A DNA stretch of 64,000 bases from Sva-07 sp963774765 (GCA_963774765.1 CAVZGP010000010.1:124001-188000), one strand, 5' to 3'. Shown: positions 41,726-51,761, numbered from the stretch's first letter. Notes: generated by a model from the sequence alone, not told the origin. Numbers and translations are program-made.

Positions 41726-44263
41726 ATGGACACCGACTCATTTCCACCACCGAATTCGCCGTGGCCCGCTCCATCGGGATCGACGCCACCAAATCCCGCC
41801 CGTCGACGTCTGCGCTTGTCGGCGGCCGGGTGGCTGGCGGCGACCGGAGCGTCACTGCTGTTGGTCGCAGCCATCATCGTGGTGGCCGGCAACTGGGAAT
41901 CGATCGACCCGGTGGTCCGCTTCTCCGGACTGGTCGCCGCGCTGCTCGCCGTGTACTTCGCCGCCGAAGCCGGTCGACGGCGGTTTCCTACCACCGCGAC
42001 CGCGCTGGCCACGCTCGCTGCCTGCCTCACCGCGCCGGTCGGAGTCGCGGCCGCCGCGACGCTCGGCCAGCCGTGGTCGGTGTGCACGTTCGTCGGCGGC
42101 GTCGCTGCACTGGTCGCCACCGAAGTGCAGTCACGCCGTTGGAACGTTGCCCCGTTGAAGGCGGCCACGCTCGTTGCGTTCGGCCTCGCCGCGGTCGGAC
42201 TCTCGGCGCTGACGGCGATTCCGGCGATGGTGATCGGTGCGGTCGGAGCGGTCGCGGCGCTGCTGCTCGGTTCGACGCGTCGGGCCCTCACGCTCGCTGT
42301 CACCGTCGGCCTCTCACCGCTGCTGGTGGCACTCGCCGATGCCGGAATCGGTTCGGGCACATTGGCCCGCATCGGGGTGACGGGCGAGGTGCTCGTGTGG
42401 TCAGCCCCGCTGTCGTGCGCGATCGCCGCTGGCGTGATCGCCCTGCTCGCGCAGCGCCTTCAGAATCTCCCGTTGGCAGTCGTCAGCCTGGCCGTGCTCG
42501 GATCCGGTGCCGTCACTGCGCTCGTGAGCGGTCAGTTCGAAACGATCGTCTGGTTCTGCGTGCCGGCGATCGTCCTGCTCGCCACCGAAGCCGTCGCGGC
42601 CACCCGGTTCGACTCGATCTGGCGCAGTCTCGCCCGCACGATCACCGTGCCGCTCGGCTCGGGCCTCGCGGCCGCGGCGTTGGCGTCGCCGAGCGTCACA
42701 CTGCTGGTCCGGTGGGACGTCCCCGCCGAGGGGATGGCCGACGACCGCTGGTACGTGCCGCTCGCTCTCTGGACGATCGCTCTGGTCGCAGCGTCCGTCG
42801 GCAGCGCCCGCCGCGTCGGCGGTGCCTGGCTGACAGCGGCGCCGCTCGCGGCGGGTGTCGCACTGATGTCAACGCTGGCGATGGCCGGCGCGCCGATGTG
42901 GAGCCTCGCCATCGCTGCGCTGGTCGCCTGGTTGGGGATCAGCGCCATCACACCGTGGTCGTCGTGGGACGTCACGACCGCCACCCTGGGCACCTGGGTC
43001 GTGCTCACCTCGCTCGTCGACGACGCCACACCGGTCTTCTGGACCGTCACCATGGTCATCGCCGGGGCCATCACCGTGGTGACCTGCTCGATCGTCGAGC
43101 GTCGCGATGCCGGCCTGCGCACGATTGCGGCCGCAGCGATCGCTGCGATCGGAACGAGCGCGGCGATCGGAGAACTCGCGAGGACGTCTGAGGCGGCACC
43201 GTTCCGTGTCGGAGCGCTCGTCTTCGTCGGCCTCATCGGGATCGGCGTCACGATCTGCCCCCAACGCTCGAGGTTCCCGCTCGGCATCGCCGGCTACGTC
43301 ACCTTCCTGGCGGCTGGCGACGATCCGGACCTGGCGATCACTTGGTCCGCGGTCGCGACCACCATGCTGCTCACGGCCGCGGTTGCCGGCTCGTCGCGTT
43401 CGATCACCGGCGCGAGGGCCCATCTGGCCACCGCCATCATGATGATCGCCGGCGGCCTTTCGTTCGCAGCCGCCGGAGTCGATGCCGGGACCAGCGCCAT
43501 CGCTGCCAGCCTCATCGGGATCGGCCTCAGCGGGTTGGCCGCGCTCGATCGTCGCCTCGCCGTCGGGCAGACAGCCGGTCTGGTCGCCTCGGCCATCGCC
43601 GTCGTCGCAAGCGGTGCGGCGAGCCCGATCTTCAAGTCGATCACCTTGGTCGTGTTCGGCGCTCAATTCATCGCCGCCGGTGCCACCAGCGGGCGGCGTT
43701 GGGTGATCGCGGCCGGATCGGTGGTGACCGTCGGAGCAACGATCAGCCTGTGGTGGACGACGGGGACGAACCAGTGGGTCATCGACACCATCGCGCCGTA
43801 CGGCGCTGACGGCGGCGATGTGGCCATTGCGGTCGCGAGCGCTGCGTTGCTCGTCGGCGGCTGGCTGCTGCGACGGCGATTCGGCGCGTCTTCGTGGCTC
43901 GCCTACTCCCCGGGCCTCGGGATGGCCGGCACGTGGCTGATCGCGACGCAACTCGAGACGCGCACCGATTGGGCGACGTTCGGCGCGCTGATCGTCGGGG
44001 TGACTGCGCTCGCCATCGGCGGAGTGCGCAGACTCGGCTCGCCGCTCGTGCTCGGCACCCTCATGGTGATCGCCACGATCATGGTTTCGGCGGGCGCTCG
44101 CCTGTCGGCAGCACCGACGTGGGTGTGGATCGCCGTCGGCGGCACAGGCCTGCTCGTGATCGCCGCGCTCATCGAGCGTTCCGAGCGTCCGCTCCTGCCA
44201 ATCGGGCGGCGCACCGATCAGCAGCAGTCGTTGATCGAGCAGTTCTGCGACGAGTTCGAGTGA
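41726..44263 (+). CDS. Large polytopic membrane protein
   Basis: The encoded protein has 845 residues from ATG 41726 (MDTDSFPPPNSPWPAPSGS). After a Pro-rich cytoplasmic start there are roughly 25 or more hydrophobic segments with short loops. It recalls DUF2157/SCO7613-type actinobacterial membrane proteins (WESIDPVVRFSGLVAALLAV), which have no known function. There are no transport motifs, catalytic residues or nucleotide-binding sites I can recognise. It is convergent with a small membrane protein and uvrB. Confidence 0.75.
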   Translation: MDTDSFPPPNSPWPAPSGSTPPNPARRRLRLSAAGWLAATGASLLLVAAIIVVAGNWESIDPVVRFSGLVAALLAVYFAAEAGRRRFPTTATALATLAACLTAPVGVAAAATLGQPWSVCTFVGGVAALVATEVQSRRWNVAPLKAATLVAFGLAAVGLSALTAIPAMVIGAVGAVAALLLGSTRRALTLAVTVGLSPLLVALADAGIGSGTLARIGVTGEVLVWSAPLSCAIAAGVIALLAQRLQNLPLAVVSLAVLGSGAVTALVSGQFETIVWFCVPAIVLLATEAVAATRFDSIWRSLARTITVPLGSGLAAAALASPSVTLLVRWDVPAEGMADDRWYVPLALWTIALVAASVGSARRVGGAWLTAAPLAAGVALMSTLAMAGAPMWSLAIAALVAWLGISAITPWSSWDVTTATLGTWVVLTSLVDDATPVFWTVTMVIAGAITVVTCSIVERRDAGLRTIAAAAIAAIGTSAAIGELARTSEAAPFRVGALVFVGLIGIGVTICPQRSRFPLGIAGYVTFLAAGDDPDLAITWSAVATTMLLTAAVAGSSRSITGARAHLATAIMMIAGGLSFAAAGVDAGTSAIAASLIGIGLSGLAALDRRLAVGQTAGLVASAIAVVASGAASPIFKSITLVVFGAQFIAAGATSGRRWVIAAGSVVTVGATISLWWTTGTNQWVIDTIAPYGADGGDVAIAVASAALLVGGWLLRRRFGASSWLAYSPGLGMAGTWLIATQLETRTDWATFGALIVGVTALAIGGVRRLGSPLVLGTLMVIATIMVSAGARLSAAPTWVWIAVGGTGLLVIAALIERSERPLLPIGRRTDQQQSLIEQFCDEFE

Positions 44264-44290
44264 ACGGGCAATCGCCGCAGCAACTCAGTC

Positions 44291-44485
44291 TCAGAGCGTG
44301 AGGATCAGCACGCCGATCACGGCGAGGATGCCGATCAGGCCGATCGCCACCATCTTGCCGGTCGAGCCGAAGTCGAGCCCTTTGTGCGTCTCGTGCTCCC
44401 ACTGCTGGTTGGCCGGCGATCCGACCTTGGGAAGGTGTCTGGACTTCTCGTGGCCCTTGCGAGGCTTGCTGCTGCTACTACCCAA
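44291..44485 (-). CDS. Small single-span membrane protein downstream of uvrB
   Basis: The encoded protein has 64 residues if started at TTG 44485, which follows the uvrB stop by ten bases. A basic N-terminus (SSSSKPRKGHEKSRHLPKVG) with the motif QQWEHETHKGLDFGSTGK leads into one C-terminal transmembrane helix (MVAIGLIGILAVIGVLILTL). The soluble motif looks conserved rather than random, but I do not recognise the family. The start is uncertain. Confidence 0.55.
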   Translation of the reverse strand: MGSSSSKPRKGHEKSRHLPKVGSPANQQWEHETHKGLDFGSTGKMVAIGLIGILAVIGVLILTL

Positions 44486-44495
44486 GAGGCTGACA

Positions 44496-46631
44496 CTACT
44501 GGGCGTCGCGCAACTCGCGACGGAGATCGTTGATCTCGTCGCGGAGCCTGGCGGCATACTCGAACTTCAACTCCGCCGACGCCTCGTGCATCTCCTCCTC
44601 GAGCGTCTGGATGAGGCGTGCGAGTTCCTGTTGCGGCAGCGACTTGAGATCGCGTTGGACCTTGTCGCGCTCGCGCTGGCGGCGACGGTCCTTGCCGGGA
44701 ATCGGCGCGGAGTCGTCGGGGCGCAGCAGCGACAGGATGTCACCGACCGCCTTGCGAATCGTCTGCGGATTGATGCCGTGCTCGAGGTTGTAGGCGATCT
44801 GCACCTTGCGGCGTCGCTGCGTCTCGTCGATGGCCGCCTGCATCGAGCGCGTGACCTTGTCGGCGTACATCACCACCTGGCCGTCGACGTTGCGGGCCGC
44901 GCGTCCCATCGTCTGGATCAGCGAGGTCTCCGAACGGAGGAAGCCCTCCTTGTCGGCGTCGAGGATGCACACCAACGACACCTCGGGCAGGTCGAGACCC
45001 TCGCGCAGCAGGTTGATGCCGACGAGCACGTCGAAGTCGCCGAGGCGCAGGCCGCGCAGGATCTCGATGCGTTGGATCGTGTCGATGTTCGAGTGCAGGT
45101 ACCGCACCCGCAGGCCCTGTTCGAGGAGGTAGTCGGTGAGGTCCTCGGCCATCTTCTTCGTGAGCGTGGTGACGAGCACGCGATCGCCGCGGGCGATGCG
45201 GTCGTTGACCATCTCCATCAGGTCGTCGATCTGGCCCTTCGTGGGCTTGATGATCGCCTCGGGATCGACCAGGCCCGTCGGGCGCACGATCTGCTCGACG
45301 ATCTTGGTGGAAACGCGCAGTTCGTAGTCGCTCGGCGTGGCCGACAGGAACACACACTGGTTGACGCGTTCCAGCACCTCTTCGAACGTGAGCGGCCGGT
45401 TGTCGCGCGCGGACGGCAGGCGGAAGCCGTGCTCGACGAGCATGTCCTTGCGGCTGCGGTCGCCTGCGTACTGGCCGTGCAGTTGCGGCACGGCGACGTG
45501 GCTCTCGTCGATCACGAGGAGGTAGTCGTCGGGGAAGTAGTCGAGCAGGGTGAACGGTGGTTCGCCGGGCACGCGGCCGTCCATGTGCATCGAGTAGTTC
45601 TCGATGCCGTTGCAGTACCCGACCTCGCTCATCATCTCGAGGTCGTACTGCGTGCGCATCCGCAGGCGCTGCGCTTCGAGCAGCTTGTCGTTCTCCTCGA
45701 AGGACTTCAGGCGCTGCTGGAGTTCCTCCTCGATGCCGACCATCGCGGTGCGCAGCCGTTCGGGGCCGGTGACGTAGTGGGTGGCGGGGAACACGTGGGC
45801 GCGCTGAAGTTCGCTCAGTTGCTCGCCGGTCAGCGGGTCGATCGTGGTGATGCGGTCGACGGTGTCGCCGAACATCTCGATGCGCAGCACCGACTCCTCG
45901 TACGCCGGATGCACCTCGATCGTGTCGCCGCGGACGCGGAAGTTGCCCCGGCCGAGGGTCATGTCGTTGCGGCCGTACTGCATGTCGACCAAGCGGCGCA
46001 GGATGTTGCGCATGTCGTAGTCGACGCCCACCGACAGGTCGAGCAGGTTGCCGCGGTACTCATCAGGGTTGCCCATGCCGTAGATGCACGACACCGAGGC
46101 GACCACGATCACGTCGCGTCGGGTGAGCAACGCCGCGGTTGCCGAGTGGCGCAGCCGGTCGATCTCGTCGTTGATCGAGCTGTCCTTCTCGATGTAGGTG
46201 TCGCTCGACGGAATGTACGCCTCGGGCTGGTAGTAGTCGTAATAGCTGACGAAGTACTCGACCCGGTTGTCGGGGAAGAACTCACGCATCTCCTGCGCGA
46301 GCTGCGCAGCGAGCGACTTGTTCGGGGCGAGGATCAGCGTGGGCCGCTGGGTCTGCTCGATCGTCCAGGCGATCGTGGCCGACTTGCCGGAACCGGTGAT
46401 GCCCAGCAACGTCTGGAACCGTTCGCCGTCGTCGATCGCACTGCTCAATGCGGCGATCGCCGCCGGCTGGTCGCCCGCCGGCTCGAAGTCGGACACCACC
46501 CGGAACCTCGCATCGTCGAACGCCGCGTAGTTGCTTGCCGGTGCTGTGTGCAGCAGCTCTTCGTCCGGCGCGAGCACCTCGGATGCGGGGACCTCCGGCG
46601 TGGCGGTGTCAGACGTGGCGGTGTCGGCCAT
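44496..46631 (-). CDS. uvrB: Excinuclease ABC subunit B
   Basis: The encoded protein has 711 residues with about 45 extra N-terminal residues before the usual FEPAGDQPAAI start. It has Walker A LLGITGSGKSATIAW, the damage-probing beta-hairpin SYYDYYQPEAYIPSSDTYIE, helicase motif VFLSATPSDYE, GRAARNVDGQVVMYAD and a C-terminal UVR helix (EFKYAARLRDEINDL-like) that contacts UvrC. UvrB verifies lesions handed over by UvrA. A LexA box lies 19 bp upstream of the start, matching that of uvrA. Confidence 0.98.
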   Translation of the reverse strand: MADTATSDTATPEVPASEVLAPDEELLHTAPASNYAAFDDARFRVVSDFEPAGDQPAAIAALSSAIDDGERFQTLLGITGSGKSATIAWTIEQTQRPTLILAPNKSLAAQLAQEMREFFPDNRVEYFVSYYDYYQPEAYIPSSDTYIEKDSSINDEIDRLRHSATAALLTRRDVIVVASVSCIYGMGNPDEYRGNLLDLSVGVDYDMRNILRRLVDMQYGRNDMTLGRGNFRVRGDTIEVHPAYEESVLRIEMFGDTVDRITTIDPLTGEQLSELQRAHVFPATHYVTGPERLRTAMVGIEEELQQRLKSFEENDKLLEAQRLRMRTQYDLEMMSEVGYCNGIENYSMHMDGRVPGEPPFTLLDYFPDDYLLVIDESHVAVPQLHGQYAGDRSRKDMLVEHGFRLPSARDNRPLTFEEVLERVNQCVFLSATPSDYELRVSTKIVEQIVRPTGLVDPEAIIKPTKGQIDDLMEMVNDRIARGDRVLVTTLTKKMAEDLTDYLLEQGLRVRYLHSNIDTIQRIEILRGLRLGDFDVLVGINLLREGLDLPEVSLVCILDADKEGFLRSETSLIQTMGRAARNVDGQVVMYADKVTRSMQAAIDETQRRRKVQIAYNLEHGINPQTIRKAVGDILSLLRPDDSAPIPGKDRRRQRERDKVQRDLKSLPQQELARLIQTLEEEMHEASAELKFEYAARLRDEINDLRRELRDAQ

Positions 46632-46649
46632 CCGAGCACTCTAACGCGG

Positions 46650-46661
46650 GAACACATGTTC
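46650..46661. promoter_or_regulatory. LexA (SOS) box upstream of uvrB
   Basis: GAACACATGTTC is a perfect GAAC-N4-GTTC palindrome-type site starting 19 bp before the uvrB ATG. The gap is shared with the divergent uvrD2-like gene, whose GTG lies 167 bp away on the other side of repeat cluster F. Confidence 0.85.
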
Positions 46662-46684
46662 GCAGCCTCCGTCACACCACGTGC

Positions 46685-46783
46685 GATGAGCGAAGCGACC
46701 GGATACGGCGGTTTGGCTCATCGCGGGCCCGATCGACCTCCTTGCGATGAGCGAAACGACTGCATTCGGCGGGTTCGCTCATC
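46685..46783. repeat. Hairpin repeat family 1, cluster F (two diverged copies)
   Basis: Diverged cores lie at 46685-46722 and 46746-46783, period 61. The loops and inner arms differ strongly from the consensus, but the outer heptamers GATGAGC/GCTCATC are intact in both. This is the only cluster inside a divergent promoter gap (uvrB and the uvrD2-like gene), next to the LexA box. Confidence 0.88.
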
Positions 46784-48770
46784 GGTGGACGGACGGCGAG
46801 GTGTGGGGTGGGTCGTACAGTGGCGCGGTGGATGCGGACGCGCTGATCGCCGACCTGGATGCAGACCAGCGCGCCGCGGTCACCACCGAATCGCGCCTCG
46901 TCGCGGTGATCGCGGGCGCCGGATCGGGCAAGACCCGCGTGCTGACCCGACGCATCGCCCACCGGATCGCCACCGACGCCGCTGATCCCCGGCACACGCT
47001 GGCGCTCACTTTCACCCGCGAGGCAGCAGGCGAGATGCGCAAGCGGCTGCTGCGCCTCGGCATCCGCGAACATGTCGAGGCGGGGACGTTCCACTCGGTG
47101 ATGCTCGGCGTGCTCAAGCAACGATGGGCCGACACCGAACGGCGCCCGCTGACGGTCGTCAATGACCGCCGGCGCCTGGTCGGTGACACCATCGACGCCG
47201 GCGACCGTCGCAGCCTTGGCGCCTATGTCGCCGAGATCGACTGGGCGTCCGCCCGCGGGATCGACGCCAGGGGCTACGCGTCCGCGGCCCGACGCGAGCA
47301 ACGCCACCCCGCTCCCGGCGTCGACGGGTGCGCGTCCGTCTACGCCGACTTCGAGACGTTGAAGCGTCGTCGCGGCGTCATCGACTTCGACGATGTCCTG
47401 TCGCACACCATCCGCGACCTCCGCCGCGACGACGGTTTCGCCGACGCCGTACGGTGGCGATTCCGGCATCTGCTCGTCGACGAAGCACAGGACCTCAACC
47501 CGCTCCAGCACACACTCGTCGACCTGCTCCGCATGGGCCGTGACGACCTGTTCCTCGTCGGCGATCCGTCGCAGGCGATCTACGCATTCAACGGTGCCGA
47601 CCCGAGCCTGCTGGTCGAGGTCGAGACCCGCTTCCCCGGCGTCGAGGTGATCCGGCTCCCGGTGAACCACCGGTGCACGCCACAGATCGTCGCCGCCGGC
47701 GTCCACGTCCTCACCATCACCGAACAACCGAGTCCGCTCGTGTCGAATCGGGCCGACGGCGCGATCGTCGAACGGGTCGAGGCTGCCGACGAGGCGGACG
47801 AAGCTCGACGCATCGTCACGTTCCTCCTGCGATCCGACCCGAACCTGATCCGCACCGGCGAGACCGCTGTGTTGGCGCGCACGAACGCTCAGCTCGGCCT
47901 GATCGCCGACGCGATCGAGCGCGCCGGGCTTCCGGTGCGACGACATGCGACCGCAAGTGGCACACCGCTGCAGGCGGCCGTCCGTCAGGTCGCCGCGTTG
48001 GGATCGGCGTCACGCCTGCGGGGATGGGCCCACGACATCCTCGACGCCCCGCCCATCGCGCAGTCGCTGCGTCACCGAACCCCTCAACCGGGTCGCGGCG
48101 GCGACCCGTCGAGCGATGCCGACAGTGATCCCGAACGTCGCGTGGCCACAGCGGTGCTCGAGTTCCTGCGCGAACAACCGCTTGCCGATGGCGCTGCTTT
48201 CCGCGCCTGGGTCGCCACCACGAACCCGTTCGACGATGCGTCGACCGACGGGGTCGACCTGCTCACGTTCCACGCGGCCAAGGGCCGCGAGTGGCACACC
48301 GTGGTCGTGACCGGCGTCGAGAGCAGCCTCGTGCCACACAAGTCCGCGAGCACGACCGCGGCCCGGGCTGAGGAAGGTCGACTGTTGTACGTGGCATTCA
48401 CCCGTGCGACCGATCGGCTCCTCGTCACCCATGCTGCCCGCCGGGGAGGATACGCGCGTACCGTCAGCGCGTTCATCGCAGAACTCGATCTCACCGAGCC
48501 GGTTGCCGCTCCCCCACCACAGCGGGTGCGGGCCCGGGTCGATCCGTTGATCGGTGCGCTTCGCGAGTGGCGCGACGAGGCCGCTCGCCGCGCCGACATT
48601 CTTCCCGCGCAACTCTGCAGCGACCGCGATCTCGCGTCGATCGCACGGGAACGTCCGGCCTCGATCGAGCAGTTGGCTGCCGCCACGTCGTTCGGACAGA
48701 TCACCGCGGAACGGCTCGCTCCACAGATCCTCGGCGTCATCCGGTCGGCCGTTGAGGTCGACGGACGGCG

Positions 48771-49544
<774 letters not shown>

Positions 49545-49545
49545 G

Positions 49546-50943
49546 TCAGTCGCCCTGTGCAGACGGAGCCGCCGCCTGCTTGGCCGGTGTCTTCTTCGCC
49601 GGTGTCTTCTTGGCCGGTGTCTTCTTCGCCGGAACCTTCTTCGCCGGCGCCTTCTTCGCTGCAGCCTTCTTCGCCGGAACCTTCTTCGCTGGAGCCTTCT
49701 TCGCCGGAACCTTCTTCGCCGGAACCTTCTTCGCCGGAACCTTCTTCGCCGGAGCCTTCTTCGCCGGAACCTTCTTCGCCGGAACCTTCTTCGCCGGAAC
49801 CTTCTTCGCCGGCGCCTTCGCTGGCGGAGCCTGCTCTGGCTCGTCCACGTCCTGCGTCGAGGACTTCTTCGTCCGACGCTTGCGGCGCGCAGGTTCGGGG
49901 GCCGCGTCCACGGTCCTGCCCGCGCGCTCGGCCACAGCCTCGGCTGCCTGATCGGCCTTGATCTCGGCGATTGCAGCGTCGGCCATGTCGGGTACGGCGC
50001 AGTCGATGCTGCGCCGAAGCGGCGCGAAACTCACGACGACCAACGTGACCGACTCGCCGAGCTTCATCACCTTGCGGGCGCTGGTCGGCGCCGGCTTCGC
50101 CATCAGGCGCAGCGGCACGTATCCACGAACGCCGTTCTCGCCGATCGAGATGTACGCGCCATGCGACGAGTACGACTCGACGGTGCCATTGACGCTCGTG
50201 CCCACCGGATGGTGCTCGACGAACTCGAGAAACGGCATCAGTTCGTTGACGACCTCGCCGGCACGGGGCGCACGTTCGCGCCGAGCGTTCGACTCGGACT
50301 TCGACTCGGACCTCGTGTCGGGCTTCGCGTCGGACGCTGGAGCATCCGACGGTTCAGCACGCTGACGGCGTGGGGGCGGAGACTTCGGCACCGGCATCGG
50401 TTCCATCGCTGCGGCACTCGTCTTGCGGCCGCCGCGCGCCGAGTCGCTGTCCTTCTTGGACCCGCGGCGCGAACCGCCGCGTGACGAACCCGTGGCCTTG
50501 CGGCTCACCGGACCTCTGACGGGAACCCGGTCGACGAACACCCAGCCGACGTGCGGCACCGGCTTGCCACCGATCAAGCGTCCCTCGTCGAACAGCCATT
50601 CGTAATCGCCGTGGAACTCCTGGAACGAGTCGTTCGAGAGGATCGAGGCATTGGACTTCTGTGCGATCGCGAGGACGAAGGCGTCGCCACGACCGACCGC
50701 TCCGGCCGGGGGTGCGACGAGTTCGTTGTTCGAGATGCCCTCCTCGAACTCCTTGACCTCGGACTTGTCGATGCGGTGACCGAACGTGGCATCGACGACC
50801 ACCGTGATCGAGGTGTTCGGATGCTCCTCCATGAATGCCATCACCGCCTCACTCAGTTGGGCGAGGCTGGGCAGCGAGCGACCTTCGGTGGCGATGTTGG
50901 ACCCGTCGACCACGACGTGATTGGGCCCCTTGGATGATGTCAT
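49546..50943 (-). CDS. NYN/PIN-like nuclease domain, S1 domain and lysine-rich repeat tail protein
   Basis: The encoded protein has 465 residues. Residues 1-150 are a Zc3h12a/NYN-type PIN-like ribonuclease fold with spaced acidic residues (VVVDGSNIATEGRS, ITVVVDATFGHRID, GRGDAFVLAIAQKSNASILS). About 150-235 is a charged disordered linker. About 235-320 is an S1-type RNA-binding domain (GTSVNGTVESYSSHGAYISI, then GVRGYVPLRLM). The last 90 residues are about sixteen PAKKx pentapeptides, like the tails of histone H1-like and mycobacterial HupB proteins. Inference: an RNA-processing nuclease tethered to nucleic acid by its tail. It is operonic with xthA. Confidence 0.82.
   Translation of the reverse strand: MTSSKGPNHVVVDGSNIATEGRSLPSLAQLSEAVMAFMEEHPNTSITVVVDATFGHRIDKSEVKEFEEGISNNELVAPPAGAVGRGDAFVLAIAQKSNASILSNDSFQEFHGDYEWLFDEGRLIGGKPVPHVGWVFVDRVPVRGPVSRKATGSSRGGSRRGSKKDSDSARGGRKTSAAAMEPMPVPKSPPPRRQRAEPSDAPASDAKPDTRSESKSESNARRERAPRAGEVVNELMPFLEFVEHHPVGTSVNGTVESYSSHGAYISIGENGVRGYVPLRLMAKPAPTSARKVMKLGESVTLVVVSFAPLRRSIDCAVPDMADAAIAEIKADQAAEAVAERAGRTVDAAPEPARRKRRTKKSSTQDVDEPEQAPPAKAPAKKVPAKKVPAKKVPAKKAPAKKVPAKKVPAKKVPAKKAPAKKVPAKKAAAKKAPAKKVPAKKTPAKKTPAKKTPAKQAAAPSAQGD
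49579..49825. repeat. 15-bp coding repeat (PAKKx tail)
   Basis: About sixteen tandem units of a 15-bp motif (on the plus strand CTTCTTCGCCGGAAC and variants) encode the PAKKV/PAKKA/PAKKT tail of the NYN/S1 protein. Units differ mainly in the fifth codon. The number is likely to vary between strains by slippage. Confidence 0.9.
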
Positions 50944-51047
50944 TGCTTCTCTTTCGAGTCGTTGAGGGCAGCCGGGCGAGATGACGTCCGGGATGAACCG
51001 GGGTCGATCACGTCCGCTGCCGCATCGCCATCGTAGGCTCGTCGACG

Positions 51048-51665
51048 ATGATCCGAGCAGTGCTCTGGGATTTCGGCGGCGTGATCCTGTCGAGCCCCTT
51101 CGAAGCGTTCAACCGGTACGAGGTCGCCAACGGCTTGCCCGCCGACTTCATTCGGAGTGTGAACGCGACCGATCCGGACACCAATGCGTGGGCATTGCTG
51201 GAACGCAACGACGTCGGGCCCGAGGAGTTCGACGCGCTGTTCGCCGACGAGTCCGAGGCACTCGGCCACCGGATCCCCGGAGGCGACGTGCTCGGATTGC
51301 TGTCTGGCGAGATCCGTCCGGAGATGGTCATGGCGCTCGATCGGGTGATCCGGGCCGGGTACCGCACGGCGTGTCTCACCAACAACGTCGTCGGGGGCGA
51401 ACAGCGCATGGACGTGGGTGACGTGATGGTGATGTTCGACCACGTCGTCGAGTCAAGCAAGGTCGGCTTCCGCAAGCCCGAGCCGCGCTTCTACGAGATC
51501 GCGTGCGAGCTCGTCGGCGTCGAGCCGAGCGAGTGCGTGTTCCTCGACGACCTCGGCATCAATCTCAAGCCCGCGAGAGCGATGGGCATGACCACGATCA
51601 AGGTCGGCGCCGCCGAACCCGCCATCGCCGAACTCGAATCCGTCCTCGGTATCGCGCTGCGATGA
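51048..51665 (+). CDS. HAD-superfamily hydrolase
   Basis: The encoded protein has 205 residues. HAD motif I is VLWDFGGVIL (the Asp nucleophile is followed by FG rather than a second Asp), motif II is TACLTNNVVGG, motif III Lys is in SSKVGFRKPEPRFYE, and motif IV is CVFLDDLGINLK. This pattern matches the HAD-IA/epoxide-hydrolase N-terminal-like phosphatases. The substrate is unknown. Its stop codon lies inside the first copy of repeat family 2. Confidence 0.85.
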   Translation: MIRAVLWDFGGVILSSPFEAFNRYEVANGLPADFIRSVNATDPDTNAWALLERNDVGPEEFDALFADESEALGHRIPGGDVLGLLSGEIRPEMVMALDRVIRAGYRTACLTNNVVGGEQRMDVGDVMVMFDHVVESSKVGFRKPEPRFYEIACELVGVEPSECVFLDDLGINLKPARAMGMTTIKVGAAEPAIAELESVLGIALR

Positions 51666-51761
51666 GTTTCCGCGCGACCTGTCCGCGCGAAGACTCATCA
51701 CTCGCGATGCCCGAGCGATCGCGATGAGTTTCCGCGCGACCTGTCCGCGCGAAGACTCATC
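51661..51761. repeat. Hairpin repeat family 2 (two copies)
   Basis: Two identical 39-bp cores lie at 51661-51699 and 51723-51761. Arms GATGAGTTTCCGCGCG and CGCGCGAAGACTCATC form 16 pairs with one G-U-type and one C-A mismatch around a 7-nt loop. The sequence is unrelated to family 1 except for GATGAG/CTCATC at the ends. The gap between cores is again exactly 23 bp. Copy one overlaps the HAD stop codon (TGA 51663-51665). Confidence 0.92.

Noticed and set aside
25973..46783. Short peptide MSEPTGYSGFAHR encoded by the family-1 repeat
   Set aside because: The frame has no consistent stop or ribosome binding site, both strands give similar peptides because of the palindrome, and changes among copies are not biased to third positions.
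44298..46985. 895-codon open frame on the plus strand
   Set aside because: Antisense to uvrB and running through its promoter and repeats; no recognisable domains.
49579..49825. Satellite or non-coding tandem repeat
   Set aside because: The 15-bp units stay in frame and encode the lysine-rich tail of the NYN/S1 protein.
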